A DNA stretch of 64,000 nucleotides. Source: Massiliimalia timonensis (GTDB lineage: Bacteria; Bacillota; Clostridia; Oscillospirales; Ruminococcaceae). The DNA is taken from the NCBI RefSeq assembly GCF_900186585.1, contig NZ_FYDD01000003.1, positions 1 to 64,000 of the forward strand, written 5' to 3'. Position 1 is the stretch's first letter; each line of letters starts with the position of its first letter. Positions 24,288 to 32,734 of the stretch are shown piece by piece. Position numbers and translations under genes: made by a program. The notes below the pieces were generated by a model. The model made no database searches. It was not told the origin of the DNA and saw only the letters and a program-made list of their open reading frames with translations.

Positions 24288-25721
24288 ATGGCAACGACTT
24301 CTATCTGGAGCGTAAAAGGCTGGCTGGGAAAGCTGTTGATCTATGCAGAGAATCCAGAGAAAACATTAAATCCCAACTTCTATCCCCGAAAGGATTTATC
24401 AGAACAGGAAAGACAGGGACTTGATGACGTGATAGACTATGCAGTGCAGCAGGGAAAAACGACAAAGATAGATACTGATGATGAAAATGTTTCAGTCATA
24501 CAACGTTTTGTTTCAGGCGTTAATTGCTCGGCTTCTACTGCCCGTGATGAGATGATAGCAGTAAAAAGACGTTTTGGAAAGGAAAACGGAGTAGTTGCTT
24601 ATCATGGCTATCAATCCTTTGCGCCGGGAGAGGTCAATCCTCAGACAGCGCATGAAATTGGATTGAAGCTTGCCCAAAAGTTATGGGGCAACGGTTATCA
24701 GGTAATCGTCGCTACACATTTAGATCAGGAAAGCCATATCCATAATCATTTTGTTGTCAATACTGTTTCGTTCAAAGACGGGAAACGGTATCACCGCACA
24801 GAAAAAGACTATTACGATATGCAGAAGGAATCAGATCGGTTGTGCCGGGAATATGGGCTGTCTGTCATTGAAAATCCCCAGCGCGGCAAATCAAAGCATT
24901 ATGGAGAGTGGAAAGCTGAACAGGATTCTCGCCCAACATGGCGAGGAATTATTAGAGCTGATATGGACAGCGCCATTCGACGTTCCAAAACGGAAAAACA
25001 ATTTTTTCATTTTTTAAAGGAAATGGGATATGAAATCAAAATAGGTCGGGATATTTCTGTGCGCCCATTAGGAAAAGAGAGGTTTTTCCGCTTGGCCCGG
25101 AATCTTGGAGAGGAATATTCTATCGGAGAAATTCGGAGAAGGATTCTGTCCCAGCGTTTTTTAAAATTATCTGTTTCAAGCTATGTATCACGCCCCCAAA
25201 AATATACACTGAGAGGCAGTTTTAAGAAGATAAGAAAAGTAACAGGCTTTCGAGCGTTATATTTTCACTACTGTTATTTATTAGGAATATTTCCAAAGAA
25301 ACGACCGCTTAAAAAACGTTCAGTACCTATTCTTTTCCGCGAGGATTTAATTCGTGCAAAAGAACTTTCCGATGAAGCAAGATTGTTGGTCAAGCATAGG
25401 ATTGATACACCTGAACAGCTTTTGGATTTTCAAAGTAAAACAGAATCAGAAATTGACGAAATTACCAGCCAGCGAAAACAGCTATACAAAGTATTACGCA
25501 GCAAAAATACTGTACAAGATGGGGAAATAAAGATGGAGGTGAAAGAAAAAATTTCAGCTTTTAATGCAGAACTAAAAAAGTTAAGGTATCAGGTGAAATT
25601 ATGCAAAGATATTATAGTGCGCTCTGAACAAATAAAGGAAAAATTTAAGACGATCCGTGAGGACGCGGAAAACCAGAGAAAGGAGAGAGAAAAAGATGAA
25701 CAATTCAGGGGACGCGGCTGA
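24288..25721 (+). CDS. Relaxase, MobA/VirD2-like mobilisation nuclease
   Basis: 477 residues. The metal-binding histidine motif of MOB relaxases, HLDQESHIHNHF, lies at residues 144-155 (His144, His150, His152, His154). The nucleophile should be a tyrosine near the N terminus, with Tyr19 a candidate. The enzyme nicks oriT, stays bound to the 5' end and is delivered by the coupling protein. The C-terminal 130 residues are a coiled coil. A good ribosome binding site is lacking, so translation may depend on mobC. Its end overlaps the next gene. Confidence 0.9.
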   Translation: MATTSIWSVKGWLGKLLIYAENPEKTLNPNFYPRKDLSEQERQGLDDVIDYAVQQGKTTKIDTDDENVSVIQRFVSGVNCSASTARDEMIAVKRRFGKENGVVAYHGYQSFAPGEVNPQTAHEIGLKLAQKLWGNGYQVIVATHLDQESHIHNHFVVNTVSFKDGKRYHRTEKDYYDMQKESDRLCREYGLSVIENPQRGKSKHYGEWKAEQDSRPTWRGIIRADMDSAIRRSKTEKQFFHFLKEMGYEIKIGRDISVRPLGKERFFRLARNLGEEYSIGEIRRRILSQRFLKLSVSSYVSRPQKYTLRGSFKKIRKVTGFRALYFHYCYLLGIFPKKRPLKKRSVPILFREDLIRAKELSDEARLLVKHRIDTPEQLLDFQSKTESEIDEITSQRKQLYKVLRSKNTVQDGEIKMEVKEKISAFNAELKKLRYQVKLCKDIIVRSEQIKEKFKTIREDAENQRKEREKDEQFRGRG

Positions 25722-26499
25722 ACAAATCGTGCGGTTTGGATTTGAAGGGGCAGAAGTTGCATTGAAAATTACTGGTGCGGCAGCTAAAAATATTGCGGCT
25801 ATGCTTTATGCAGTATTAAAGGATCAGAAACGGACACGAGGAAAAGCGCGGCTGGACAGTATGATTAGAGAAGGGAAACAGACCGCTATCTATACAGTAA
25901 AAAAAGATGATTGTCCGAATTTTGCCAAGCAAGCTAAAAAGTATGGAATCAAATATTCCCCGATTCCCGTAAAAAAAGAAGATAAATCAGTAGATATTAT
26001 GGTGTTTGAAGATGACGCGGTGCGTGCCAACCGTATTGTAGAAAAATTCAATATATCGGCGGTAAAGAGTGCTTCTATCACAAATGAGGTAGAAGAAATC
26101 AAGAAAAAACAGCAGGCAGGAAAAGCACCGAATGAACAAACGGGAAAGGAGCAGTCTGCTACAGAAAAGAGTGCAGAGGATCAACTATTAGACGAAATGC
26201 TGGGAAGCCCGATACAAAAGGAAAAAGGGCAGGCAGAAAAAGAGAATCTTTTTGGAGAAGCGGCGGGAAAAGCCCATCCGTCCGCGAATATCTCCGAGCC
26301 TACAAACAAGACGGGTTCTTTTGAGCCGGTAAAACCGTCTGTCCGTGAGGAATTGAGGGAAATTACAGTGGCTCAGAAGCAGAAAGAAGGAACATTGAAA
26401 GCGGAAGAAAAGTCCGTTTCACAGAACAAATCGTACCAACAAACTATTACACACAAGCAGCCAAAACCTAAGAAGAAACCAAAGACAAGAGGGAGGTAA
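25696..26499 (+). CDS. DUF3801-like protein, 267 residues
   Basis: Starts at ATG 25696 behind aaaggagag, within the end of the relaxase gene; an in-frame upstream start at 25657 lacks a ribosome binding site. The N-terminal 140 residues (EGAEVALKITGAAAKNIAAM, then TAIYTVKKDDCPNFAKQAKK) match the DUF3801 family, common between relaxase and coupling-protein genes of Tn1549-like elements. The C-terminal half is a disordered Lys/Glu/Gln-rich tail ending KTRGR. Probable relaxosome-to-coupling-protein adaptor (inference). Confidence 0.75.
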   Translation: MNNSGDAAEQIVRFGFEGAEVALKITGAAAKNIAAMLYAVLKDQKRTRGKARLDSMIREGKQTAIYTVKKDDCPNFAKQAKKYGIKYSPIPVKKEDKSVDIMVFEDDAVRANRIVEKFNISAVKSASITNEVEEIKKKQQAGKAPNEQTGKEQSATEKSAEDQLLDEMLGSPIQKEKGQAEKENLFGEAAGKAHPSANISEPTNKTGSFEPVKPSVREELREITVAQKQKEGTLKAEEKSVSQNKSYQQTITHKQPKPKKKPKTRGR

Positions 26500-26505
26500 A
26501 TGATC

Positions 26506-27423
26506 ATGAGTGACTTTGACGATGTTTTTGTATCAGTTGAAACGAAGGAGCCTGCACAGTCTAAAGAGGAACGGAGGACAACACCGAAAGAATGGTGGCA
26601 GATACGGGAACAAAAAGAACGGGAACAGGCGTATTCGTCGTTGGATCGGATTTTCGCTGATTTTTCAGAGGGAAAAGGAAATCTATGCGAATACCTAGAT
26701 ACCTATGGACGGATTGACCGTTATTCATTCAGAAATGTTCTGTTAATTCATAAAAAGTGTCCCCATGCGACATGGCCCGGAAATTATGGTTATTGGAAAT
26801 CAAAGGGTGTTGACATATTAAGAACTGAAAGAAGAAACCCTATTATTATTTTAGAACCGGGCGGCACATATCAACGTCAAGACGGGTCGATTGGACAAAA
26901 TTATTATGCAAAGGAAATTTTTGATGTTTCACAGACCACAGCCCGCGGGGAAACAAGAAACAGGCCAAATTTTGATGATCGTTCGCTGTTAAAAGCCCTT
27001 ATCAGTAAATCACCGGTTCCCATAGAGGTAGCTGAAAATTTCCAAAAAGAAGGGAAAGGCGCAATATATGACCAAGAGCAAAAGAAAATTTTTGTAAGAC
27101 AGGGCATGGAGGCACAGGACATTTTTCGATGTGTGTCTTTTGAACTGGCAAAAGCTGAATTGGAACGACTAGACGGAGAATATACCCCGGAAGATGTACA
27201 CAAGGCTTATTGTATCTCATATTTGCTGTGCAGAAAATACGGGATTGATACTCAAGGTTATGATAAGGACAGTCTAAATCAAACTTTTGTAGGAAAAAAT
27301 TCAAAAGAAATTGGTATGGAGCTAAATAGCTTGGAAAATGCTATAGGGGCAATCAATCATCGAATGTCAAGGACATTAAGAGAAAGCTTTAAAGGAGCTG
27401 TATCAAAAGATTATGAGCGTTAG
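26506..27423 (+). CDS. ArdC-like protein with a degenerate zincin domain
   Basis: 305 residues from ATG 26506, 9 bases after gggagg; ATG 26500 lies too near that site. The N-terminal half (YSFRNVLLIHKKCPHATW, then WKSKGVDILRTERRNPIIIL) resembles the ArdC ssDNA-binding antirestriction domain. The C-terminal half has the arrangement of the linked metallopeptidase-like domain, but the expected HELAH helix reads SFELAKAELER, so no HExxH is present. It may be a structural rather than catalytic relative. Ends KDYER, a Glu-Arg terminus. Confidence 0.7.
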   Translation: MSDFDDVFVSVETKEPAQSKEERRTTPKEWWQIREQKEREQAYSSLDRIFADFSEGKGNLCEYLDTYGRIDRYSFRNVLLIHKKCPHATWPGNYGYWKSKGVDILRTERRNPIIILEPGGTYQRQDGSIGQNYYAKEIFDVSQTTARGETRNRPNFDDRSLLKALISKSPVPIEVAENFQKEGKGAIYDQEQKKIFVRQGMEAQDIFRCVSFELAKAELERLDGEYTPEDVHKAYCISYLLCRKYGIDTQGYDKDSLNQTFVGKNSKEIGMELNSLENAIGAINHRMSRTLRESFKGAVSKDYER

Positions 27424-27435
27424 GAGGAGAAAGCT

Positions 27436-27627
27436 GTGAAAAGAGAAGAAAAGGTTACTCTTACACTTGATAGGTATGAGCATAGCATTATGATTCAGGC
27501 ATTGCATGAATTGAGAAATGATATGCTTGCGAATCATCAAATCACAGATGATGTAGATGATGTTTTATTAAAAACATTTGACGCACCAGTGACAAAGAAA
27601 GTGAAGTGGCGTGATGAGGCCCGATAA
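27436..27627 (+). CDS. Small protein, 63 residues
   Basis: GTG 27436 behind taggaggag. The product is charged with one helical segment (YEHSIMIQALHELRNDMLAN) and ends KWRDEAR. It overlaps the virD4-like gene by 17 bases, so it may serve translational coupling. No family recognised. Confidence 0.6.
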   Translation: MKREEKVTLTLDRYEHSIMIQALHELRNDMLANHQITDDVDDVLLKTFDAPVTKKVKWRDEAR

Positions 27628-29437
27628 TAATGCGAAAGCCGGTATATGGTCATACGCCATCGGGACAATATTGGTTGTATGGCTTTCATTACTAATTGCG
27701 CCCTCAATATCCGGGGGAATAGCTTCTATTATTGAATATTTTCCGGCTGCAATCAGCAACCCTTTTCAAATTATATGGTGTGAGGACAGTATGAAAACTG
27801 TCCTCATTTTTATTGCCATTTATGGCTTTGGTGTGGGGATTTATCTGTCTACCCGGCGGAACTACCGCAGAGGCGAAGAACACGGATCTGCAAAATGGGG
27901 AAATCCGAAAGAAGTGAATAAGAAGTATGCGGACAAAAATTTAGCAAGCAACCGGATTTTTACACAGCATGTACGAATGGGATTAGACGGAAGAAAGCAC
28001 CGGCGTAATCTCAATACTCTTGTTGTCGGCGGAAGCGGCGCAGGCAAAAGCCGGTTTTATGCAAAAGTAAATCTTTTGCAGGCGAACACTTCATATTTCG
28101 TGCTGGATTGTAAAGGGGAATTATTAAGGGACTGCGGTGCTTTACTGAAAAAGAAAGGCTATGAAATTCGTGTAGTAGACCTTTTGAATATGAGCAAAAG
28201 CCATTGCTATAACCCATTTGTGTATCTTCAAGACGATAACGACGTACAAAAAATGGTAACAAATCTGTTTAAGGCTACTACACCGAAAGGAAGCAAATCA
28301 AATGACCCCTTTTGGGATACAGCCGCCTCTATGCTGCTCATGGCTTTGGTGTTTTATCTCCATTATGAAGCTCCTGATGATGAAAAAAATTTTGAAACCG
28401 TTATGCAAATGCTCCGAGCGGGGGAGGTTCGGGAGGACGATGATTCTTACCAGTCGCCTTTAGATGAATTATTTGAGCGTTTGGAAATGAGATCGCCGGA
28501 GCATATTGCCGTAAAGTATTACAAAGATTACCGTTCGGGAAGTGCAAAGACCTTGAAATCTATTCAAATTACTTTAGCGGCTCGGCTGGAAAAGTTTAAT
28601 CTTTCATCTGTTGCAGCATTGACGGCAACGGACGAACTGGATTTACAATCGCTGGGTGAAAAAAAGATGGCCCTTTTTGCACTGATTCCAGATAACGACG
28701 CAAGTTTTAATTTCTTAGTCAGTTTACTGTATGCAAGTACCTTTCAGCAGTTGTTTTATTTAGCCGATCATAAACATAACGGCAGTTTACCAGTGCCAGT
28801 GCATTTTGTGATGGACGAATTTGCGAACGTTTCATTGCCCTCAGACTTTGACAAACTGCTCGCTACTATGCGATCACGGAATATTTCAGTTTCGATTATT
28901 CTTCAGAATATTGCGCAGCTAAAAGCTTTATTTGAAAAAGAATGGGAATCTATCGCCGGAAACTGTGATGAATTTCTTTATCTTGGAGGAAATGAAACCA
29001 GCACCCATAAGCTGATTTCTGAAAGCTATCTGGGAAAATCGACTGTTTGGTTAGATACCTATGGGAAAAGTACCGGGCATTCCGGAAACTATTCGACAAA
29101 TAACCAGATCACAGGCAGGGAATTGATGACCCCTGATGAAGTGCGTATGCTCGATAACAATTTAGCTTTGTTGTTTATCCGTGGCGAACGTCCATTAGTG
29201 GACGAGAAATACGACTTGTTGAAGCACCCGAATATACGGTACACAACTGATGGAAATGCCCGTCCTTATGAACACGGAGGAAAACAGTATGTGGTAGCTA
29301 GTATGTCATTTGTAGAAAATCCGTTTGAATTTGAGCAATCCAATTTTGAAATGGCATTTGAAATTTTATCTGATGAGGAGATACAAACCATTTTCCAAAT
29401 CACAAAGGAGGAATTATATCATGAATATATTTCGTAA
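27611..29437 (+). CDS. virD4: VirD4/TraG-type coupling protein
   Basis: 608 residues from GTG 27611 (ATG 27614 possible). Two membrane spans lie at about 14-36 and 58-77, followed by a cytoplasmic ATPase with Walker A GGSGAGKSRF near residue 140, the VLDCKGELLRD motif and PVHFVMDEFANVSLP as Walker B. This is the pump that links the relaxosome to the secretion channel. The N-terminal overlap with the previous gene and a C-terminal overlap with the Maff2 gene show operon coupling. Its substrate signals are unknown; the common Glu-Arg tails in this element are candidates. Confidence 0.94.
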   Translation: MMRPDNNAKAGIWSYAIGTILVVWLSLLIAPSISGGIASIIEYFPAAISNPFQIIWCEDSMKTVLIFIAIYGFGVGIYLSTRRNYRRGEEHGSAKWGNPKEVNKKYADKNLASNRIFTQHVRMGLDGRKHRRNLNTLVVGGSGAGKSRFYAKVNLLQANTSYFVLDCKGELLRDCGALLKKKGYEIRVVDLLNMSKSHCYNPFVYLQDDNDVQKMVTNLFKATTPKGSKSNDPFWDTAASMLLMALVFYLHYEAPDDEKNFETVMQMLRAGEVREDDDSYQSPLDELFERLEMRSPEHIAVKYYKDYRSGSAKTLKSIQITLAARLEKFNLSSVAALTATDELDLQSLGEKKMALFALIPDNDASFNFLVSLLYASTFQQLFYLADHKHNGSLPVPVHFVMDEFANVSLPSDFDKLLATMRSRNISVSIILQNIAQLKALFEKEWESIAGNCDEFLYLGGNETSTHKLISESYLGKSTVWLDTYGKSTGHSGNYSTNNQITGRELMTPDEVRMLDNNLALLFIRGERPLVDEKYDLLKHPNIRYTTDGNARPYEHGGKQYVVASMSFVENPFEFEQSNFEMAFEILSDEEIQTIFQITKEELYHEYIS

Positions 29438-29771
29438 GAAACCAAACAAGGAAACGCATTCTCTAAAATTGGGGCAGAAAGGCAAAAAGGCATTTGCGGT
29501 ATATGCAGCAATAGCACTGTCGGTTTGCAGTTTTGGTACTACTGTGTTTGCGGCAAGCGACCCGTTAGCCGTTATCAATAACCTTTCAGATTTTATTTTT
29601 GGTTTGATTCGCGCGATTGGTATGATCCTGTTAGGCTTCGGTGTAGTTCAGATCGGGTTGAGTTTGAAATCCCATGATCCGTCCCAGCGTGCTAACGGCT
29701 TTCTAACCCTTGCTGGCGGAGTTGTTATTACTTTTGCAAAAGAAATTTTAAGCTTAATTACAGGAGGATAA
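29421..29771 (+). CDS. Maff2-family membrane protein, VirB2 pilin-like
   Basis: 116 residues from ATG 29421 behind aaaggagg, inside the end of virD4. A signal-type hydrophobic segment (AFAVYAAIALSVCSFGTTVF) is followed by two further hydrophobic segments separated by a short basic turn (KSHDPSQRANG). This size and two-helix hairpin layout are those of the Maff2/VirB2-like subunits of Gram-positive type IV secretion systems. Probably a channel or pilus-like component. Confidence 0.83.
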   Translation: MNIFRKKPNKETHSLKLGQKGKKAFAVYAAIALSVCSFGTTVFAASDPLAVINNLSDFIFGLIRAIGMILLGFGVVQIGLSLKSHDPSQRANGFLTLAGGVVITFAKEILSLITGG

Positions 29772-29847
29772 ATAGCAAGAGCGGTAGGCCATTTTTATAT
29801 GCTTGTCCTTTAAAATAGTTAAATTTGCGAGGAAAGGAGGTTTGTAA

Positions 29848-30684
29848 ATGTCAGATAATTGGGTGGTGCAAAACCTAGAAAATGCTTTAAATACTTGGAA
29901 TCAAAAATTAACTGAGATTTGGCAGCTTATTACACAATCACCGCAGCAGTTTAAGGGTGGGACGATTTGGAATGTTATCGTAAATATACATGGTGCAGTA
30001 CAGGCTATAGGCTTGGCTTTATTAGTGCTGTTTTTTGTTGTGGGGATCGTTAAGACGTGTGGATCGTTTGCGGAGGTTCGTAAACCAGAGCACGCCTTAA
30101 AATTATTTATACGCTTCGCCATTGCAAAAGGAGTTGTGACCTATGGGCTGGAATTGATGTTGGCGTTATTTAATATTGTTCAGGGGTTGGTTTCAACAAT
30201 CATGACATCTGGTGGTTTGGGTGCGGCACAGCAAACTATTTTACCACAGGAAATTGTTAATGCTGTTGAAAATAGTGACTTTTGGGATCAAATACCATTA
30301 TGGGCTGTGACGCTGATCGGAAGCCTGTTTATTGTTATCCTGTCCTTTATTATGATAATGACAGTGTACGGGCGTTTTTTCAAATTGTACCTTTATACAG
30401 CGATTGCCCCAGTTCCTCTTTCAACATTTGCCGGAGAACCTACGCAGCATGTTGGAAAGAGTTTTATAAAGAGTTATGCTGCGGTGTGTCTGGAGGGAGC
30501 AATTATTGTCCTCGGCTGTATTATCTTTTCCTTGTTTGCTGCTTCACCGCCTGCGATAAGTCCAAATGCGGCGGCTGTAACACAGGTATGGAGCTACGTC
30601 GGGGAGTTGATTTTTAATATGCTTGTTCTAGTCGGGGCTGTGAAAATGGCCGACCGCATTGTACGGGAAATGATGGGACTGTAA
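29848..30684 (+). CDS. TrbL/VirB6-like conjugal transfer protein (CD1112-type)
   Basis: 278 residues behind aaaggagg. Five to six membrane spans are visible, including VQAIGLALLVLFFVVGIVK and the region around 165-185, plus the FKLYLYTAIAPVPLSTFAGE segment conserved in this family. It forms the inner-membrane channel of the type IV secretion system. Preceded by a 76-base gap with no gene and followed by a small gene after 12 bases. Confidence 0.88.
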   Translation: MSDNWVVQNLENALNTWNQKLTEIWQLITQSPQQFKGGTIWNVIVNIHGAVQAIGLALLVLFFVVGIVKTCGSFAEVRKPEHALKLFIRFAIAKGVVTYGLELMLALFNIVQGLVSTIMTSGGLGAAQQTILPQEIVNAVENSDFWDQIPLWAVTLIGSLFIVILSFIMIMTVYGRFFKLYLYTAIAPVPLSTFAGEPTQHVGKSFIKSYAAVCLEGAIIVLGCIIFSLFAASPPAISPNAAAVTQVWSYVGELIFNMLVLVGAVKMADRIVREMMGL

Positions 30685-30696
30685 AGGAGAATATCA

Positions 30697-30906
30697 ATGA
30701 AGCGATTTTATGTTTTCAAAGACGGAATGCAACAAGGAAGTATGTCATCGAAAGAAGAAGCCATCGAATTGATTAGGCGGCGCCAAAAACGTGAAACACA
30801 CCCTATTCTGCGTTCGGAATACAGCATTATTGAGGGTGAGGAAGAATTTATCCCCTATCTCACTCAGCTTGAACAACCCAAGAAAAAGCGGGAAATGGAG
30901 CGTTAG
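30697..30906 (+). CDS. Small basic protein, 69 residues, Glu-Arg C terminus
   Basis: ATG 30697 behind aaaggag. Begins MKRFYVFKDGMQQGSMSSKE; the middle is basic (RRRQKRETHP) and the tail reads KKKREMER. It looks like a single alpha/beta unit. No family recognised. It lies within the transfer operon, downstream of the TrbL-like gene. Confidence 0.6.
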   Translation: MKRFYVFKDGMQQGSMSSKEEAIELIRRRQKRETHPILRSEYSIIEGEEEFIPYLTQLEQPKKKREMER

Positions 30907-30957
30907 GCAAAAAATATTTGAAATTCAAAATTATTTGTTGATAAGGAGTAAACTATT

Positions 30958-31800
30958 ATGAACTCATACGAAGAAAAGAAGCAAAGAAGAATTGACTACT
31001 ACAACGAAAAAGCGGAAAGGTTTGAACAGGAAAGTACCCGTCTTTCACAGGAATCCAGCAAGATGATTGGCGCTATTCCTATTGGACAGCCTCTTATGCC
31101 GGATCACCATTCTTATAGATCCGACAAAAATTATCGTGACCGTGCATGGGGAAAAATGGGAAAATCTGTTGAGATAGGTCAGAAAGCAGATTATTACCGC
31201 AGCAAGGCAGAGGCTGCCGAGAAAAATACCGCCATTTCCAGCGATGACCCCGAAGCGGTCACGAAGTTGAAAAGCAAGTTAGAAAAACTGCAAAATTTCC
31301 AAAGCTATATGAAAACGGTAAATTCCTATTACCGCAAAAACGGTACGATGAAAGGATTTGAAGGTATTTCTGATGAAAAGGCGGCGAATATCGACGAGAC
31401 AGTAAAAAACAGTTATTCATGGATAACTGTTCCCTATGCCCCTTATGAACTTTCACAGAATAATGCGGAGATCAACCGTCTGAAAAAACGAATTGCCATA
31501 TTGGAACGCCGGGAGGAAACGGGCTTCGTGGGCTGGAAGTTTGAGGGCGGCGAGGCTGTTGCCAACAGGGAGGAAAACCGCTTGCAACTTTTGTTTGATG
31601 AAAAACCGAATGATGAGCAACGGCGGATTTTAAAATCGTATGGTTTTCATTGGTCCCCTAGAGAGCAGGCATGGCAGAGGCAACTTAATGACAATGCGAT
31701 TTATGCGGCAGGCCGGATTGATTTTATTTGTCCTGAGAATGGAAAAAGTCCAAGAGAGCTACAGCCAAAACCTGTAAAGAAAGATGCACCAGATCGTTGA
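30958..31800 (+). CDS. DUF3560-domain protein, 280 residues
   Basis: ATG 30958 behind aaggag. The N-terminal half (RRIDYYNEKAERFEQESTRL, ... DHHSYRSDKNYRDRAWGKMG) is the DUF3560 pattern, rich in coiled helix. The C-terminal quarter (DEQRRILKSYGFHWSPREQA) resembles the short domain often found at the end of polyvalent plasmid proteins. No enzyme motif is clear. It ends in Arg. Confidence 0.78.
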   Translation: MNSYEEKKQRRIDYYNEKAERFEQESTRLSQESSKMIGAIPIGQPLMPDHHSYRSDKNYRDRAWGKMGKSVEIGQKADYYRSKAEAAEKNTAISSDDPEAVTKLKSKLEKLQNFQSYMKTVNSYYRKNGTMKGFEGISDEKAANIDETVKNSYSWITVPYAPYELSQNNAEINRLKKRIAILERREETGFVGWKFEGGEAVANREENRLQLLFDEKPNDEQRRILKSYGFHWSPREQAWQRQLNDNAIYAAGRIDFICPENGKSPRELQPKPVKKDAPDR

Positions 31801-31824
31801 TCGGGAAATAAGGAGGAACATATT

Positions 31825-32361
31825 ATGAATATCAATACTGAAAAATTGTTGAGGCTTTCAAAACGAATGTTGAAGCGTACAGAAGAATATCAGGAAAATC
31901 GAAAAAGTGATATGTCTGAGGAAGATAATTTTCAAATGGAATATCTTTTAGGAAAAGGGAACTGTTCTAAATCGAAAGATGTGATTGCGTATGCTTCTAA
32001 TTACGATGGGATTATATATTTTTATCCCTTACAGCAAATGAGTAATGCCAGATTTGTTTCTACTTGGGACTTTGAAGATACCAGTTATGATTCACAACTG
32101 TTTGACCATTTGGAGTGTGGCTATGATTTACTTTGGGCTACATCTGTATGCCATAATGGAATATGGTGCGAGATAGAGGAAAGCTATCATGAAGAAATAG
32201 AACATAAAGCTGGTATGCAAAAGTATTTAGAATACTGTGTGCGAAATTATATCACAAAAGAATCTTTGAAAGAAGAAACCGGTTATAATGGCAAGGACAT
32301 TATGGCCTTGTATGATAAAGAAAAAGCGAAAATCAAATGGCAAAAAGGGCAAGAACGATAA
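31825..32361 (+). CDS. Unknown protein, 178 residues, Glu-Arg C terminus
   Basis: ATG 31825 behind aaggagga. Rich in Tyr, Trp and acidic residues; contains LEYCVRNYITKESLKEE near the end. No membrane span or known motif. It ends KWQKGQER. It lies between the DUF3560 and PrgI genes, a position usually taken by element-specific accessory genes. Confidence 0.6.
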   Translation: MNINTEKLLRLSKRMLKRTEEYQENRKSDMSEEDNFQMEYLLGKGNCSKSKDVIAYASNYDGIIYFYPLQQMSNARFVSTWDFEDTSYDSQLFDHLECGYDLLWATSVCHNGIWCEIEESYHEEIEHKAGMQKYLEYCVRNYITKESLKEETGYNGKDIMALYDKEKAKIKWQKGQER

Positions 32362-32381
32362 CAATAACAGGGGGAATATAT

Positions 32382-32720
32382 ATGGAAGTAAAAATCAATC
32401 GGGAAATTCGCAACTATACTGAATCTATGTTTTTCGGATTGAGTATGCGGCAATTTGTCTTTTCCATTCTGGCCTGCGGCGTAGCCGTGGGCCTTTATTT
32501 TATCCTGCGTCCCTATTTGGGTTTAGAAACTCTTTCGTGGATTTGTATTCTGGGCGCTGCACCTTTTGCCATGTTGGGCTTTATTACTTATCATGGCATG
32601 AAAGCGGAACAGTTTATATGGGTTTGGCTGCGCTCGGAAATTATCGAACCGAAAGAAATCCGTTTTGAATCTTCTACCCTTTATTATGAAGCTCTTAAAG
32701 ATACGATTAAAAAAATATAA
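32382..32720 (+). CDS. PrgI-family type IV secretion membrane protein
   Basis: 112 residues from ATG 32382 behind aggggga. An in-frame start 45 bases upstream overlaps the previous gene and lacks a ribosome binding site. The MEVKINREIRNYTESMFFGL opening, two adjacent membrane spans and the KAEQFIWVWLRSE stretch are characteristic of PrgI, the small partner that always precedes VirB4 in Gram-positive systems. VirB4 starts 14 bases later. Confidence 0.88.
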   Translation: MEVKINREIRNYTESMFFGLSMRQFVFSILACGVAVGLYFILRPYLGLETLSWICILGAAPFAMLGFITYHGMKAEQFIWVWLRSEIIEPKEIRFESSTLYYEALKDTIKKI

Positions 32721-32734
32721 TAGGGAGGAAAGAC

